This document shows, one piece after another, positions 16,658-36,800 of a stretch of DNA of 64,000 nt. The notes below the pieces were generated by a model, which saw only the letters and a program-made list of their open reading frames with translations, ran no database searches and was not told the DNA's origin. Source of the stretch: Streptomyces sp. CBMA123 (lineage in GTDB: Bacteria; Actinomycetota; Actinomycetes; Streptomycetales; Streptomycetaceae); assembly GCF_014596465.1 (NCBI RefSeq), contig NZ_MECK01000001.1:248001-312000 (forward strand). Direction: 5' to 3'. The first letter of the stretch is position 1. Each line of letters opens with the position of its first letter. The position numbers were made by a program, and so were the translations under genes.

Positions 16658-17901
16658 TGACGGCGCCCGAGCGTATCGACGCCCCGGTCGGCGTCAAGCT
16701 CCGCACCGACATCGAGTACCGGGCCGGCAACCCCAACCCGTACCGTGCCAGGGTTCGTTGGACCGACCCGACCGACAGTCGCAAGCGCCTTTCGCGGTCC
16801 ACCATGTTCCCGACCGAGGACTCCGCGCAGGACTGGCTGGACCGCATCATGAAGGCGGCTGGCCGAGGCGTCAGCGTCGATCTCGCCACCACCTCGCTCG
16901 GGGAGTACGGCGACTCCGTGATGGACTTGGCAATGCGCGGTCTCGAACTCAAGACCCACGCCCCTTACATGGCAGGCTGGCGCCTTCGCGTCAAACCCAC
17001 CGTTGGCCACCTTGAGGTCGTCGGCATCACTGCCGGCATCGCCGACCGCGCCCTCAACTCCTGGATCGCCGACGGCGCGGGCGTCTCCACCCTCAAGAAC
17101 ACCATCGCAGTGTGGGTCAGGGTCATGGAGCAGGCCATCCGCGACGGCATCATCGAGATCAACCCCGCCCGCCTGAACGGCTGGCAGAAGCTGATCAAGA
17201 CCGCCGAAGACGAGGAACACGACCCCCGCGGTCTCGCCCTGCGCGACTGGGACACCCTCGACCGCCTCGCCGACGCCCTGGTGGCCGCTTCGTACAACCA
17301 GTACGACGGCTGGGGCGACGTCGTACGCTTCGCCGGCGGCACCGGCGCCCGCATCGGCGAGGTCTCCGGCGTTCGCGCGGGCGACATCGACACCGACAAG
17401 TGGATTTGGCGGGTCTGCCGACAGACCACCACCGCCCCTGGCGGACTGATCGACAAGGGCACCAAGGGCAAGCGTTCCCGCCTCGTCCCGATCATCCCGG
17501 AGCTGCGTCCCAACATCGCCTGGCGGATCTCCCGGGTGGGCAACCGCTCCGACGCCAGGCTGTTCACCGGCCCTCTCGGCGGCCGGATCACCACCGCGGT
17601 GTTGCGCGACGCCACCCATTGGGATGACGTCGTCGTCCGGCTTGGCTACGAGTACCTGCGCCGCCACGACCTCCGCCACACCGCTCTCACCTGGTTCGCC
17701 GACGCCGGCGTCCCGCCCCATGTCCTCATGCGAATCGCCGGACACGGCCAACTGACCACGACCCAGCGGTACCTCCACCCCGACCTGCGCTCCATCGAAC
17801 GCGCTGGCGCCCAGCTCACCGCCTACATCAACGCCTCCCGCGGCCTCCCCGGCCCCAAGGTCGAGGTCGAGCAGATCCGGGAACTCGCGCTGACCTCCTG
17901 A
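16657..17901 (+). CDS. int: tyrosine recombinase / site-specific integrase
   Basis: This 414-residue phage-type integrase begins at ATG 16657, overlapping xis. Residues 1-95 are an AP2/arm-type N-terminal region, and ~100-200 a core-binding domain. The catalytic domain shows GARIGE (first Arg, about 231), HDLRHT (His and second Arg, about 337-340), AGHGQ and TTQRYLH (Tyr about 371). It therefore looks active. Elements of this class usually integrate at tRNA 3' ends; no matching att core is seen beside the gene. A fragment matching its last ~30 residues is fused to a PhyH remnant at 42757-42859. Confidence 0.92.
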   Translation: MTAPERIDAPVGVKLRTDIEYRAGNPNPYRARVRWTDPTDSRKRLSRSTMFPTEDSAQDWLDRIMKAAGRGVSVDLATTSLGEYGDSVMDLAMRGLELKTHAPYMAGWRLRVKPTVGHLEVVGITAGIADRALNSWIADGAGVSTLKNTIAVWVRVMEQAIRDGIIEINPARLNGWQKLIKTAEDEEHDPRGLALRDWDTLDRLADALVAASYNQYDGWGDVVRFAGGTGARIGEVSGVRAGDIDTDKWIWRVCRQTTTAPGGLIDKGTKGKRSRLVPIIPELRPNIAWRISRVGNRSDARLFTGPLGGRITTAVLRDATHWDDVVVRLGYEYLRRHDLRHTALTWFADAGVPPHVLMRIAGHGQLTTTQRYLHPDLRSIERAGAQLTAYINASRGLPGPKVEVEQIRELALTS

Positions 17902-17902
17902 C

Positions 17903-17926
17903 CGTCCAGGCTCACGCGCCTGGACG
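17903..17926. repeat. short inverted repeat after the integrase
   Basis: CGTCCAGG and CCTGGACG form 8-bp arms around an 8-base loop, two bases after the stop codon. A third CGTCCAGG occurs at 17986-17993, next to the large palindrome. The set could be terminator stems or integrase/excisionase binding sites. Confidence 0.5.
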
Positions 17927-17948
17927 TTGCCACCAACCATGAAGGCCA

Positions 17949-17987
17949 CGGTGTGGTGCCGTCGACCTGGTCGACGGCACCACACCG
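17949..17987. terminator. 39-bp near-perfect palindrome between convergent genes
   Basis: Two perfect 19-bp arms (starting CGGTGTGGTG at 17949) are separated by a single T at 17968. It lies between the integrase stop and the end of the minus-strand gene at 18015, so it can serve as a bidirectional terminator. It is far longer than needed and lacks a T tract. A cruciform or recombination-site role is an alternative. Confidence 0.55.
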
Positions 17988-18014
17988 TCCAGGTGCCCGC
18001 GAGCTCCGCGGAGG

Positions 18015-19181
18015 CTACGGCACTTCCAACAGGCCCTCGGTGATCTGTTCCCAGCTCGGACGGTCCTCGTCGATGCGGCGAACCACGGTGAGCAGTCTGC
18101 CGTCCAAGTAGGCGTCCAGATTCTGTTCTGCCCGCTCGTCGCGACCTCGACGGGTCATGTGCTCGGGCAGGCGGCTGGCCAGGACGCCGAGCAGGACCTC
18201 ATGGGTTGCCGGGCCCAGCCCGTCTGCTGGCACCCACCGCCCGCGCACCGCGACGTCTGCAATGCTGCCCTCGACGTCGGAACTTGTCTCGAAGCGACGG
18301 GATAGCGCGGCGTCCAGGTGTTCCTCCGCGCTCTGAACCCTCTCGTTCAGTGGTGGGTCGTCGTAGCCTATGGTCAGGCTATTCAAGGGCGGCTCGCTGT
18401 CGTCGGCGATGAGTGGACCCGCTGGTGCTTCCCGCCTGACGTCTCTGCGGCGTTCCGCGCGGATCTCCCAGACCGCATGGCCCGGTTCCTCGATCCATCC
18501 GAGCATGAGATCGCTCTCTACTTGGTCGTTCCCGGCGGGCAGGAAGATGTCCACGCTCACGCCGTTCGGGCCGATCCACACCCAGCTCATGAAGTAGGCG
18601 TGGTCGGTGTGCTTGGCCGACCAGTCGGCGAGCTGGAGCAATCTGCGTCGCTGCTGGGGCGTTTCCTTCGCCGGGAAGAGCGCCTTGGTTCTGACACGAC
18701 GGCCGCGGGCCTCACCCGCGAGCGGCCCGCAGCACATCTGGAACAGCAAGTCCGGACGGACGCCTCCACCGCCGTAGCGCTTGACCAGATGACCGGGCAG
18801 CACGTCGAAGCTGTGCAGGCCATCGCCCGACTTCCACATGAACAGGGCCTCGCTGGCTGCGGTCATCACTCCCAGTCCCGCGCACTCGGCGACAAACCGG
18901 CCTATATGGCCCGAACTGGCCAGCAGCGCGGGGAAGTCGACGGTCAGTGGCCCTCCGGGTGTGGATCCGGCGAGGTAGCTCGTGAGGAGCGCGACTTCCT
19001 GATCACGCACGCGCGGGTCGATGATCTTCCGTACATCGCAGGCGAGGGCGTTGATGTGCACCAGCCGTGAGAGTGCCACGGGCAACGGGCCCTGGCCGAC
19101 TTCGGTGGCCACGATGTCCGAAGTACCATCCGGGTTCGTTTGGACGATGAACCGCCAGAGACGGGCGCGTACGGAGTTCAT
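18015..19181 (-). CDS. unrecognised 388-residue protein downstream of BREX
   Basis: The start is ATG 19181 (MNSVRARLW). The protein mixes helical and beta segments with no signal peptide or membrane span. Notable features are a GGGGVRPDLLF loop, an MSWVWIGPNGVSVDIFL hydrophobic core strand pair, and an acidic C-terminal region. No family is recognised. It shares the BREX operon's strand but is separated from brxHI by 600 bp of non-coding DNA, so it is not clearly part of the operon. In-frame sequence up to 19652 is Arg/Pro-rich and not protein-like. Confidence 0.7.
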   Translation of the reverse strand: MNSVRARLWRFIVQTNPDGTSDIVATEVGQGPLPVALSRLVHINALACDVRKIIDPRVRDQEVALLTSYLAGSTPGGPLTVDFPALLASSGHIGRFVAECAGLGVMTAASEALFMWKSGDGLHSFDVLPGHLVKRYGGGGVRPDLLFQMCCGPLAGEARGRRVRTKALFPAKETPQQRRRLLQLADWSAKHTDHAYFMSWVWIGPNGVSVDIFLPAGNDQVESDLMLGWIEEPGHAVWEIRAERRRDVRREAPAGPLIADDSEPPLNSLTIGYDDPPLNERVQSAEEHLDAALSRRFETSSDVEGSIADVAVRGRWVPADGLGPATHEVLLGVLASRLPEHMTRRGRDERAEQNLDAYLDGRLLTVVRRIDEDRPSWEQITEGLLEVP

Positions 19182-19780
19182 GCCCGGAGCGTACGTTGCA
19201 CCGCCGACACCTCTCACCGTCGGGCCTCGACCTCTGTCCCAGCAGCACTGTGGTCTGGGCCACTCCGCCTCTCGGCACTCGGGAGGCCGACCGGCTGCGC
19301 TGCCGGCCGGCCCCCTGCCAGAGCCCGAACGCAAGCGTGTGATCCGCTGGCGCAACCGCATGAAGGACATACGGTCCACGGAGTGAAGCGCTCTGACCAT
19401 CGCCGCGGAGAACTCCGGGCCCGCCCTACAGGTTGAGGCCCACCGGCCGCAGAGCGCGAGCGGGGAACGCGCCCGCCATCCGACCGCGCCCCCCTGCCTG
19501 GGCCAGGCCCAGGCCGCATCCAGGCTCTGGTCGACCGCATCCGCGCGATCCTCTAGGACACGGCCGGGCCAACGCCCGCCGCTGCAGCAATTCTTGGGGT
19601 GGCACCAAGCACTGGCACTGCGCGTGGTCGAGGTCGAGCTGCTTGGCGGCATGCAGCGGAACGGGAACAGGCTCGGCTGCGCCTATCTCCGGCAGCCCCC
19701 GGCCCGGGCCGGAAAGCTCACGCGAGACAGCCTGCGGTGGGATTGTCGGCGACGAAGCCGGGGTACTCCAGCAGGCGTGC
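19182..19780. other. 600-bp gene-free stretch
   Basis: Open frames here are Arg/Pro/Ala-rich on both strands and show no domain pattern. A short plus-strand tail (ERKRVIRWRNRMKD, near 19330-19371) may be the end of a lost gene. I find no RNA gene, repeat or clear promoter. Confidence 0.5.
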
Positions 19781-21949
19781 TCACCTCGCTTGGATTGAGA
19801 ACCGGACCGGTTTAGCCAGGACGACCTCCGCTGATTCGAGGTCTGCGAGTCTGTTCGCGAGCGTGGCCATGGCGAGGCGTTCGGGGAGGGCCTCGTGGAA
19901 CTTCAGCCCGCGCATAGCCTTCACGTCGACATCAGGCAGGCACAGTCGTGACGCTGCGTCCGCCGTTCCGGCCTTCCACATCTCCGAGGTCAGGTCGGTG
20001 CGTAGGCGCACGTATTCGTCGGAGAAGCGCTGGCGCTCGTCGGTGAGGCCGGCGAGGGTGGCGGTGAGGGTGGCGTTGGCGCGGTAGCCGGCCCAGGTCC
20101 ACCAGCGGATGTCGTCGCCGGCTCGGGTGATGACGGTGCCGCCGGGGTGGACGGTGTCGACGTTCTGCTCGCGGACGTGGGCGAGCTGTTGGGTGGCGCG
20201 GCGGGTGAGTTTGACCGGCGGGTCGGTTCCGAGCAGGACGTCGCGGGCGGCCTGGTTGAGGGCGTAGGAGGTGCCGCTGTAGCCGGTGCCGAACCAGCGT
20301 GCGCGGCCGGAAAGGTCTGAGGGTTCGACGAAGCAGCGGCGTCTGGTCCAGTCGATCCAGGTGACTTTCCAGCTTCGCCCGCCGAGCAGGAGGACCCGGG
20401 GGCCGTCGATCTTCTCGGTGAGGAGCATGGGGTCGGTGCGGCCGATCTCCTGGCGGCCGGCGAGGACGGTGAATTCGGGTGGTGCGGTGAAGACAGCGGT
20501 GATGCCCATGAAGTGGCGGCGGCCGAACTTCTCCTCGGCGGCCGGGCCGATGAACAGCAGCTCGCCGTCCTGGTCGAGGAAGCCGTCGTTCACCAGGTGC
20601 CGCAGGATGGGTTCGGCGCTGCGGTCGAACGGCGGGAGGCCGTTCCAGCTCTGGTTCCAGAGTCCTTGGGCGATCTTGTGCTCTTGCAGGCTGAGGGCCA
20701 GGAGTTGCTGGGCGACGATGTGCCGGGGCTCGGGCGGGGCGGTGACCGGTTCGATGTAGCCGCGGCCCCACAGAACGAGCAGTGCCGAGGCGCTCAGCAG
20801 TGCCTCGTGGCTGCGGGCGAGGAAGAGGCAGTTGCGGTTGGAGCCTGCGCGGCGTCCGGTGCGGCCGATGCGTTGAAGGAAGGAGGCGACGGTGGTGGGG
20901 GCGTCGATCTGGATGACACGGTCCAAGTCGCCCACGTCGATGCCGAGTTCGAGGGTGCTGGTGGAGACGATGACGCAGTCGCGGGCCTCGGCGAAGGCGG
21001 CTTCGGCGCGGCGTCGTTCGTCGAGGGAGAGCGAGGCGTGGGAGAGGAAGGTGGTGACGCCTGCGGCTCGGAGTGCAGCGCCGAGTTCTTCGACGAGCTG
21101 CCGGGAGTCGCAGAAGACCAGCCGCTTCTCGCCTCGGTGGAGGGCGGCGATGACCTTGGCCGCGTTGGCGGTTGATCCGACGTAGTCGAGTTCGATGTCT
21201 CCCGGTGGCGTGACCGTCGTGGCGTCGGCGACGGCCCGCGGGGCGAGTTCGACACCGGGGGCGACGACCTGGGCAGGGCGCTGGTCTCGGCCTGAGCCTT
21301 GCAGCCAGTGGAGGAGGTCTGCCGGGTTGCCGACCGTGGCGGAGAGGCCGACGCGTTGGATGGGCCGTCCGGCCAGGTGCTGGAGGCGTTCGAGGACGGC
21401 GAGCAGGTGCCAGCCGCGGTCGTCGCCGGCGAAGGCGTGGACCTCGTCGACGACGATGGTGCGGAGGTCGGCGAAGAGGCGGTGCTGGTCGACCTTGGTG
21501 CTCACCAGCATGGCCTCGATCGACTCGGGCGTGGTGAGCAGGATGTCCGGCGGGTCGGTGAGGATGCGCCGGCGTGCGGTCTGGGGGATGTCGCCGTGCC
21601 AGAGTGCCGCGCGGCGTCCCAGCCATCCGGCGTACGTTTCGAGTCGGGGCAGGAGGTTGTTCAGCAGGGCCTTGAGCGGGCACACGTACAGCACCGACAG
21701 GCCGGTCCAGCGGTGCTGTTCCATGGCAGACAGCAGCGGGAACGACGCGGCTTCGGTCTTGCCGCCGGCGGTGGGGGCGAGCAGGACCGCGTCCGATCCG
21801 TCGAGCAGCGGAGCGATGGCCTCCTGCTGGAGGGGACGCAGTTCGCGCCAGCCGAGGGAGTTGACGATGTGGTGGACGAGCGCTGGCTGGAGCCGGGACA
21901 GCGCGGCCGTCCCGGCCCCTGAGCCGGAGGGTGTGTGGGCGTCGCTCAT
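19781..21949 (-). CDS. brxHI: BREX type 2 helicase BrxHI (DEAD/DEAH superfamily 2)
   Basis: This 722-residue SF2 helicase has Walker A APTAGGKT at residues 58-65, DEVH at 168-171, LSAT at 202-205 and QRIGRTGRR (motif VI) at 359-367. A Lhr-like C-terminal extension of ~350 residues follows. It is the last gene of the BREX-2 operon; ATG 21949 overlaps the brxD stop by 4 bp (ATGA). In BREX type 2 the helicase is a subtype marker and is thought to act on phage or host DNA during discrimination. It looks intact. Confidence 0.93.
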   Translation of the reverse strand: MSDAHTPSGSGAGTAALSRLQPALVHHIVNSLGWRELRPLQQEAIAPLLDGSDAVLLAPTAGGKTEAASFPLLSAMEQHRWTGLSVLYVCPLKALLNNLLPRLETYAGWLGRRAALWHGDIPQTARRRILTDPPDILLTTPESIEAMLVSTKVDQHRLFADLRTIVVDEVHAFAGDDRGWHLLAVLERLQHLAGRPIQRVGLSATVGNPADLLHWLQGSGRDQRPAQVVAPGVELAPRAVADATTVTPPGDIELDYVGSTANAAKVIAALHRGEKRLVFCDSRQLVEELGAALRAAGVTTFLSHASLSLDERRRAEAAFAEARDCVIVSTSTLELGIDVGDLDRVIQIDAPTTVASFLQRIGRTGRRAGSNRNCLFLARSHEALLSASALLVLWGRGYIEPVTAPPEPRHIVAQQLLALSLQEHKIAQGLWNQSWNGLPPFDRSAEPILRHLVNDGFLDQDGELLFIGPAAEEKFGRRHFMGITAVFTAPPEFTVLAGRQEIGRTDPMLLTEKIDGPRVLLLGGRSWKVTWIDWTRRRCFVEPSDLSGRARWFGTGYSGTSYALNQAARDVLLGTDPPVKLTRRATQQLAHVREQNVDTVHPGGTVITRAGDDIRWWTWAGYRANATLTATLAGLTDERQRFSDEYVRLRTDLTSEMWKAGTADAASRLCLPDVDVKAMRGLKFHEALPERLAMATLANRLADLESAEVVLAKPVRFSIQAR

Positions 21950-23291
21950 AGGTCGAGCTCGATGTCGCCTGCGGAAGCAGCGCTGCGTTCGGCTTCGCTC
22001 AGCTCGGCCGAGGAGAGCGTGAGGGCGTAGTGCCGGCGCGGGTCGAAGTCGTCGAACTCGTCGACCCGGTCGAGGACGTCGGCGACGAGTTTGCGCAGGA
22101 AGACGCGCGGGGCGATGCCGACCTGGCCGCCGAGTCCTCCGGTGACGGCGGTGGCGAGTTCGGCAATGTAAGCGTTGTCGACGAGTTCGGCGACCCGGTC
22201 CGGGTTGCGGGCCGCTCCGGCGTAGAGGTCCCGGACGCTGCGGCCGAGTTCGCCGAGCCGCTCCAGGTCGAAGCCGGCGAGGCGCAGTTGGACCGCGCGG
22301 GGCGAGTCGAAGCGCGGGTCGGTCGTGAAGTCGGTGGCCAGGCGTTGTGCCAGCGGGGGAAGCCTCTGCACGCCCTGTTGTCCGTCGTAGAAGGCGGGCG
22401 TGCCGGTGATCACGAGGAACAGGCCGGGGAAGCGGCCGGCGTCGATCTCGTCCAGGAGCTGTCGCAGGGCGTTGAGGCCCTTCTCCCGGACGTCGCCTCG
22501 CACTCGCTGGAGGGTCTCGATCTCGTCGAGGACGAGCAGCAGACCGGGGTGTCCGCAGTCGCGCAGGACGGTCAGCAGGCCCTGGAGGAAGCCGAGGGCT
22601 GCGAAGTGGTCGAGGTCTCCGCGGACGCCGGCGGTCCGGCGGGCGCCGGCGGCGACGGACTTCTGGCCTCCGAGCCAGGCGATGAGCGCCTCGGCCGTTG
22701 CGGCGTCGCCTGCGGCCTTGGCGTGGCGGTAGCCGCGCAGGGCCGCGGCGAAGGCGGGGGTGGTGCGGGCGACGTCGGCGAGGCGGGACTCCATGAGCGC
22801 ATCGACGGCTTTGCCGAGGGCTTCGGTGTCGTCCTCCGGTACGTCTCCGGCGTCGAGGACTTCCTCTTCCAGGGTGTAGAACCAGGAGTCGACGATGGCG
22901 CGCAGGGCGCTCGGGGCGTGGCTCGCGGTGGACAGGCGTTCGGTCAGGCGCCGGTAGACGGTCTCCAGCCGGTGCAGCGGGGTCTCGGTCTCGGAGATCT
23001 GGATCTCGGCCGTGGCCAGGCCCATGCGCTTGGCCCGCTCGGCCAGCCAGCGGGCGAAGAAGGTCTTGCCGGAGCCGTAGTCACCGCGAACAGCATGGAA
23101 CGCGGCGCCGCCTCGGGCGACGACGGTCAGGTCGTCGTCGAGGGCCCGCTCGAAGCGGTCGAGGCCGACTGCGAAGAGATCGAGCCCGAACTGGGGCACC
23201 GTGCCGCGGCGCAGGGCATCGATCACATCGCGGCGGCGGGCCGCGCTCACGGAACCCGCGTGCCCCATGGATGCCGACTGGTCGGTGCTCA

Positions 23292-23292
<1 letters not shown>
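21946..23292 (-). CDS. brxD: BREX type 2 ATPase BrxD
   Basis: This 448-residue P-loop ATPase has GDYGSGKT at residues 70-77 and a Walker B LLLVLDEIE ending near residue 259, with an ATP-binding BREX (DUF2791-type) layout. The start ATG 23292 overlaps the pglZ stop (TGATG), and its own stop overlaps brxHI. BrxD and BrxHI are the two proteins that distinguish BREX-2 from the minimal pglWXYZ set. It has no obvious defects. Confidence 0.93.
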
Positions 23293-33743
<10,451 letters not shown>

Positions 33744-33883
33744 TCCCCGACCCGCCACAGCGCCCGTCCCTTGTCCGTCCATCCGTCGGTCCAGGCGGAC
33801 CGTGCGGTTCCCCATTTTGCCATTTCAGCGCACCCGAACGATCAGCCGTTCCAAGACCGAGCCCGCCGAGGAGGCGCATATCG

Positions 33884-36800
33884 TCAGGCGGCGGTACTCC
33901 GCGCTCGGAGATCGTCCAGGAAGTCCTTGATCAGAACTGCTCGCTCGGCCTCGCCGAGCACCTCGACGATCATCCCGTCCAGTTGCGGGGTCTCGTGCGG
34001 CGCCTCCTGCGGGCAGAGCAACCACAGCCCGTGCGGGACGTCGGTCTCCCGGCGGGCCGCGTTCTGCAGGGTGACCAGCAATTCCCGCCCGCCGGCATCC
34101 TGGTACCGGGCAACCAGACCGGCGTCGTGGAGGAAGAGCAGGTTCGTCGACCCAGCTGTCTCGACTCGTTCACGCAGGTGCTCACCCACTCGGGACCATG
34201 CGCCCTTGACGTACGACGCAAGCCCTCGCGGCAGTTCACCGGACTCGGTGAACTTGGTGTCGATGGTCAGGACTCGTTCCCACTCGGTGCCGTGCTGGGC
34301 CGCGAGGGCACGGAATTCCCGGAGGAACAGCCCGCCCAGCGAGACAGGCTCCACGCCATATGCCTGGGCGATGAGGTCTGCTGCCCCGGGCAGGTGTTTG
34401 CCTCGAAGGGTCAGGGCGAGGAAGCCTCCGCGGCGCAGGGCGTCCTCCAGTTTGGCCCCGAGGAGTACCTTCGGGTCTCGTCCGGCCGCCGCCGATGCTG
34501 CAGCCACGCCTGCCGCGCCCGGGAACAGTGTGGTCGCGGTCGCCGAGGCGGTCATTGAGCGAACGCCCTCCGGGACCGGGGCGCGGAAGCGCTTGGTCTC
34601 CCTGTCGTATTCGAGGACGAATCCGGCGTTCTGGAGTGCCTCCTTCAGGGCCTCTTCCAGCTCGACCGCCGTCGGCTCGCCCAGATCCAGATCGGGGAAG
34701 CGAAGCCGCACCTTGGCGAGGAGTTCCTCCGCGGTCGCGCCCCGGTCGCGCCGGACGCCGGCGGCGGCCTGCGAGATTCGGATCGCCGGCGCGAGGCCGA
34801 GGCCCCTCGGGTAGAGCTCCAGGCGCGGGGAGTACAGGGCGTCCTGAGCGGCGGCCGACGCGAGCGCCACCATGCGACCGTCCGACAGAGGGGTCATGCC
34901 CGACGGCACCGGCACAGATCGCAGGTCGCGAATCACGACGGCACGGTCCGGCAGCGGCTCGGTCAGCGCGAGCCGGTCCGCCTGCTGTCCGAGCGACCGA
35001 GCGTAGTCGGCGAGTTCAGGCGCGCTGGGGTCGTTGGTCCCCGCCAGGGATTCGCACGCGATGAAGACCCGGCCGCTGCGCCGAAGCACCGCGAGCCGCG
35101 GCTGTCCGTCATCCTCCTTGTCCTGCGGCCAGGCTTCTGCCTCGACAGCCGCGCGGACCACGGCGAGCGCGAGCACCTCCGCACGCTGTGGGTCCTCTTC
35201 CCGCACGCCCTTGCGGATCCGCAGGTCGGTTGCCACTTCCTGCGCGGTGACAACGCGCCCTGCCCCGGTGACGAAGGCGACGATTTCCTCCCGCAGCGTC
35301 GCCAGCACAGGATCTGCCGCCCAGGACTGGATCGCAGCCACATGGCTCCGCGAGACGGTCGCCTGCGAGGTGGGCAGTGCCTTGGCGATGTCCGTCTGCG
35401 AGCACCAGACCGGCAGTGTGGAGAGCTCGCCATCTGCGCCGGGCAGGCCGAGCGTGAGCCGGATGACGTCGCGCCTGCGCGACCCCTTGTTGGCCGGCCC
35501 GGGGTCGAGGTGAGCGGCAAGTTCGTCGATGCTCGCGCGGGCGGCGATGTCCGCCGGCAGATTTGCCAGGTCCACCTGCGGCTCCACGGCCGCGGTCCCT
35601 GAGCCTCCTGTCGGCTTCGGGCCGGAGGCGACGGCCTTTCGGAGCTTCGCCGTCCACTGCTTGTGCCGTCGGTTGAGTTCCTTGCGGATCACCGCACCGG
35701 CACCTCGGGCACGGGCGATCTGGTGCAGCGGCACGTTGAGAAGCTCGCCGACGGTGGTCGCACCGAAGGAGTTGGCCACCGACTGTGCGCGTGGTGAGAG
35801 GCCAGCGTCCTTGAGCAGGGTGTCCGCTTCGGCCTGCGCGGCGACGCGGTCGCGGGCGGCCTCCAGATCCTCCGTCTCGTCGTCCTCGTCGTCCGGAGCC
35901 ACCGCATCGGCCTTGGCGAACACCGCCTGCCAGGCTTCGTGCATCTGCCGCAGCGTGTCGAAGCGGCAATCGGCGTCCCGGTGGAGTGCCCGCTGGAAGA
36001 ACGCCTTCAGCCCGTCCTTCAGTGCAGGCTCGAAGACATCCTCCGCGATCACCGGGTACTCGTCGTCGGTGGTGCGGGGATCGGTCATCTCGTCGCCCCA
36101 GCGGGGGCGCTCGCCGGACGCCATCTCGTGCAGGGTGACGGCGGCGGCGTAGTACTCGGCGTGGTTGTCGAAGACCGGCCGACGCGGTGTGTCGAGGAAC
36201 GGGTCGAGGTAGCCGCGAGTGCCGGCCTTCACGTCCCGTTCCGATGCCTCGGCGAGGGAGAAGTCGAAAAGCACCAGCTGCCAGGACCGGTCGGCCCGCT
36301 GGAGCACGCCGAAGTTGTCCGGCTTAAGGTCGCGGTGCAACACGCCCTTTCCGGCCAGCTGGTCGAGGGCGGTGAAGAGGTCGCTGCTGAATCGCTCCAG
36401 CTCGTGGTAGGTCAGGCGCCCGTCCCCACGCAGTCGGGCACCGAGTGAGCGCTCGCCGGCGTACTCGAGGTCCAGCACAGTCCGGTTGTGAATCTTGCGC
36501 GGACCGTCGAGCAGCCGCACAACGGCGCCACCGCCGACCTTGGCCAGGACGTCTGCCTCGGATTCCAGGCGGTCGTCGCGGGTCTCGTCCAGGGCAACCT
36601 TGAGCACACGGCGATCGACCCGGATCGCGCCCCCGAGATCTTCCGCCTCGCGCCGCACGAGCAGGGCTCTGGCGGTGGCGCCGGTGCCGAGGACCTTCTC
36701 GACGGTCCACTCGGCATCGACGCTCTGCCCTGCCATCGCCGCGAGCGGGTCGACGCCGACCGGTGCCGACGCTTCCGTGGCGGCTGCGTGCTCGATCCGG

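Noticed and set aside
19433-19815. Several short plus-strand frames
   Set aside because: Overlapping frames with Arg/Pro/Ser-rich products, no SD and no domain pattern.
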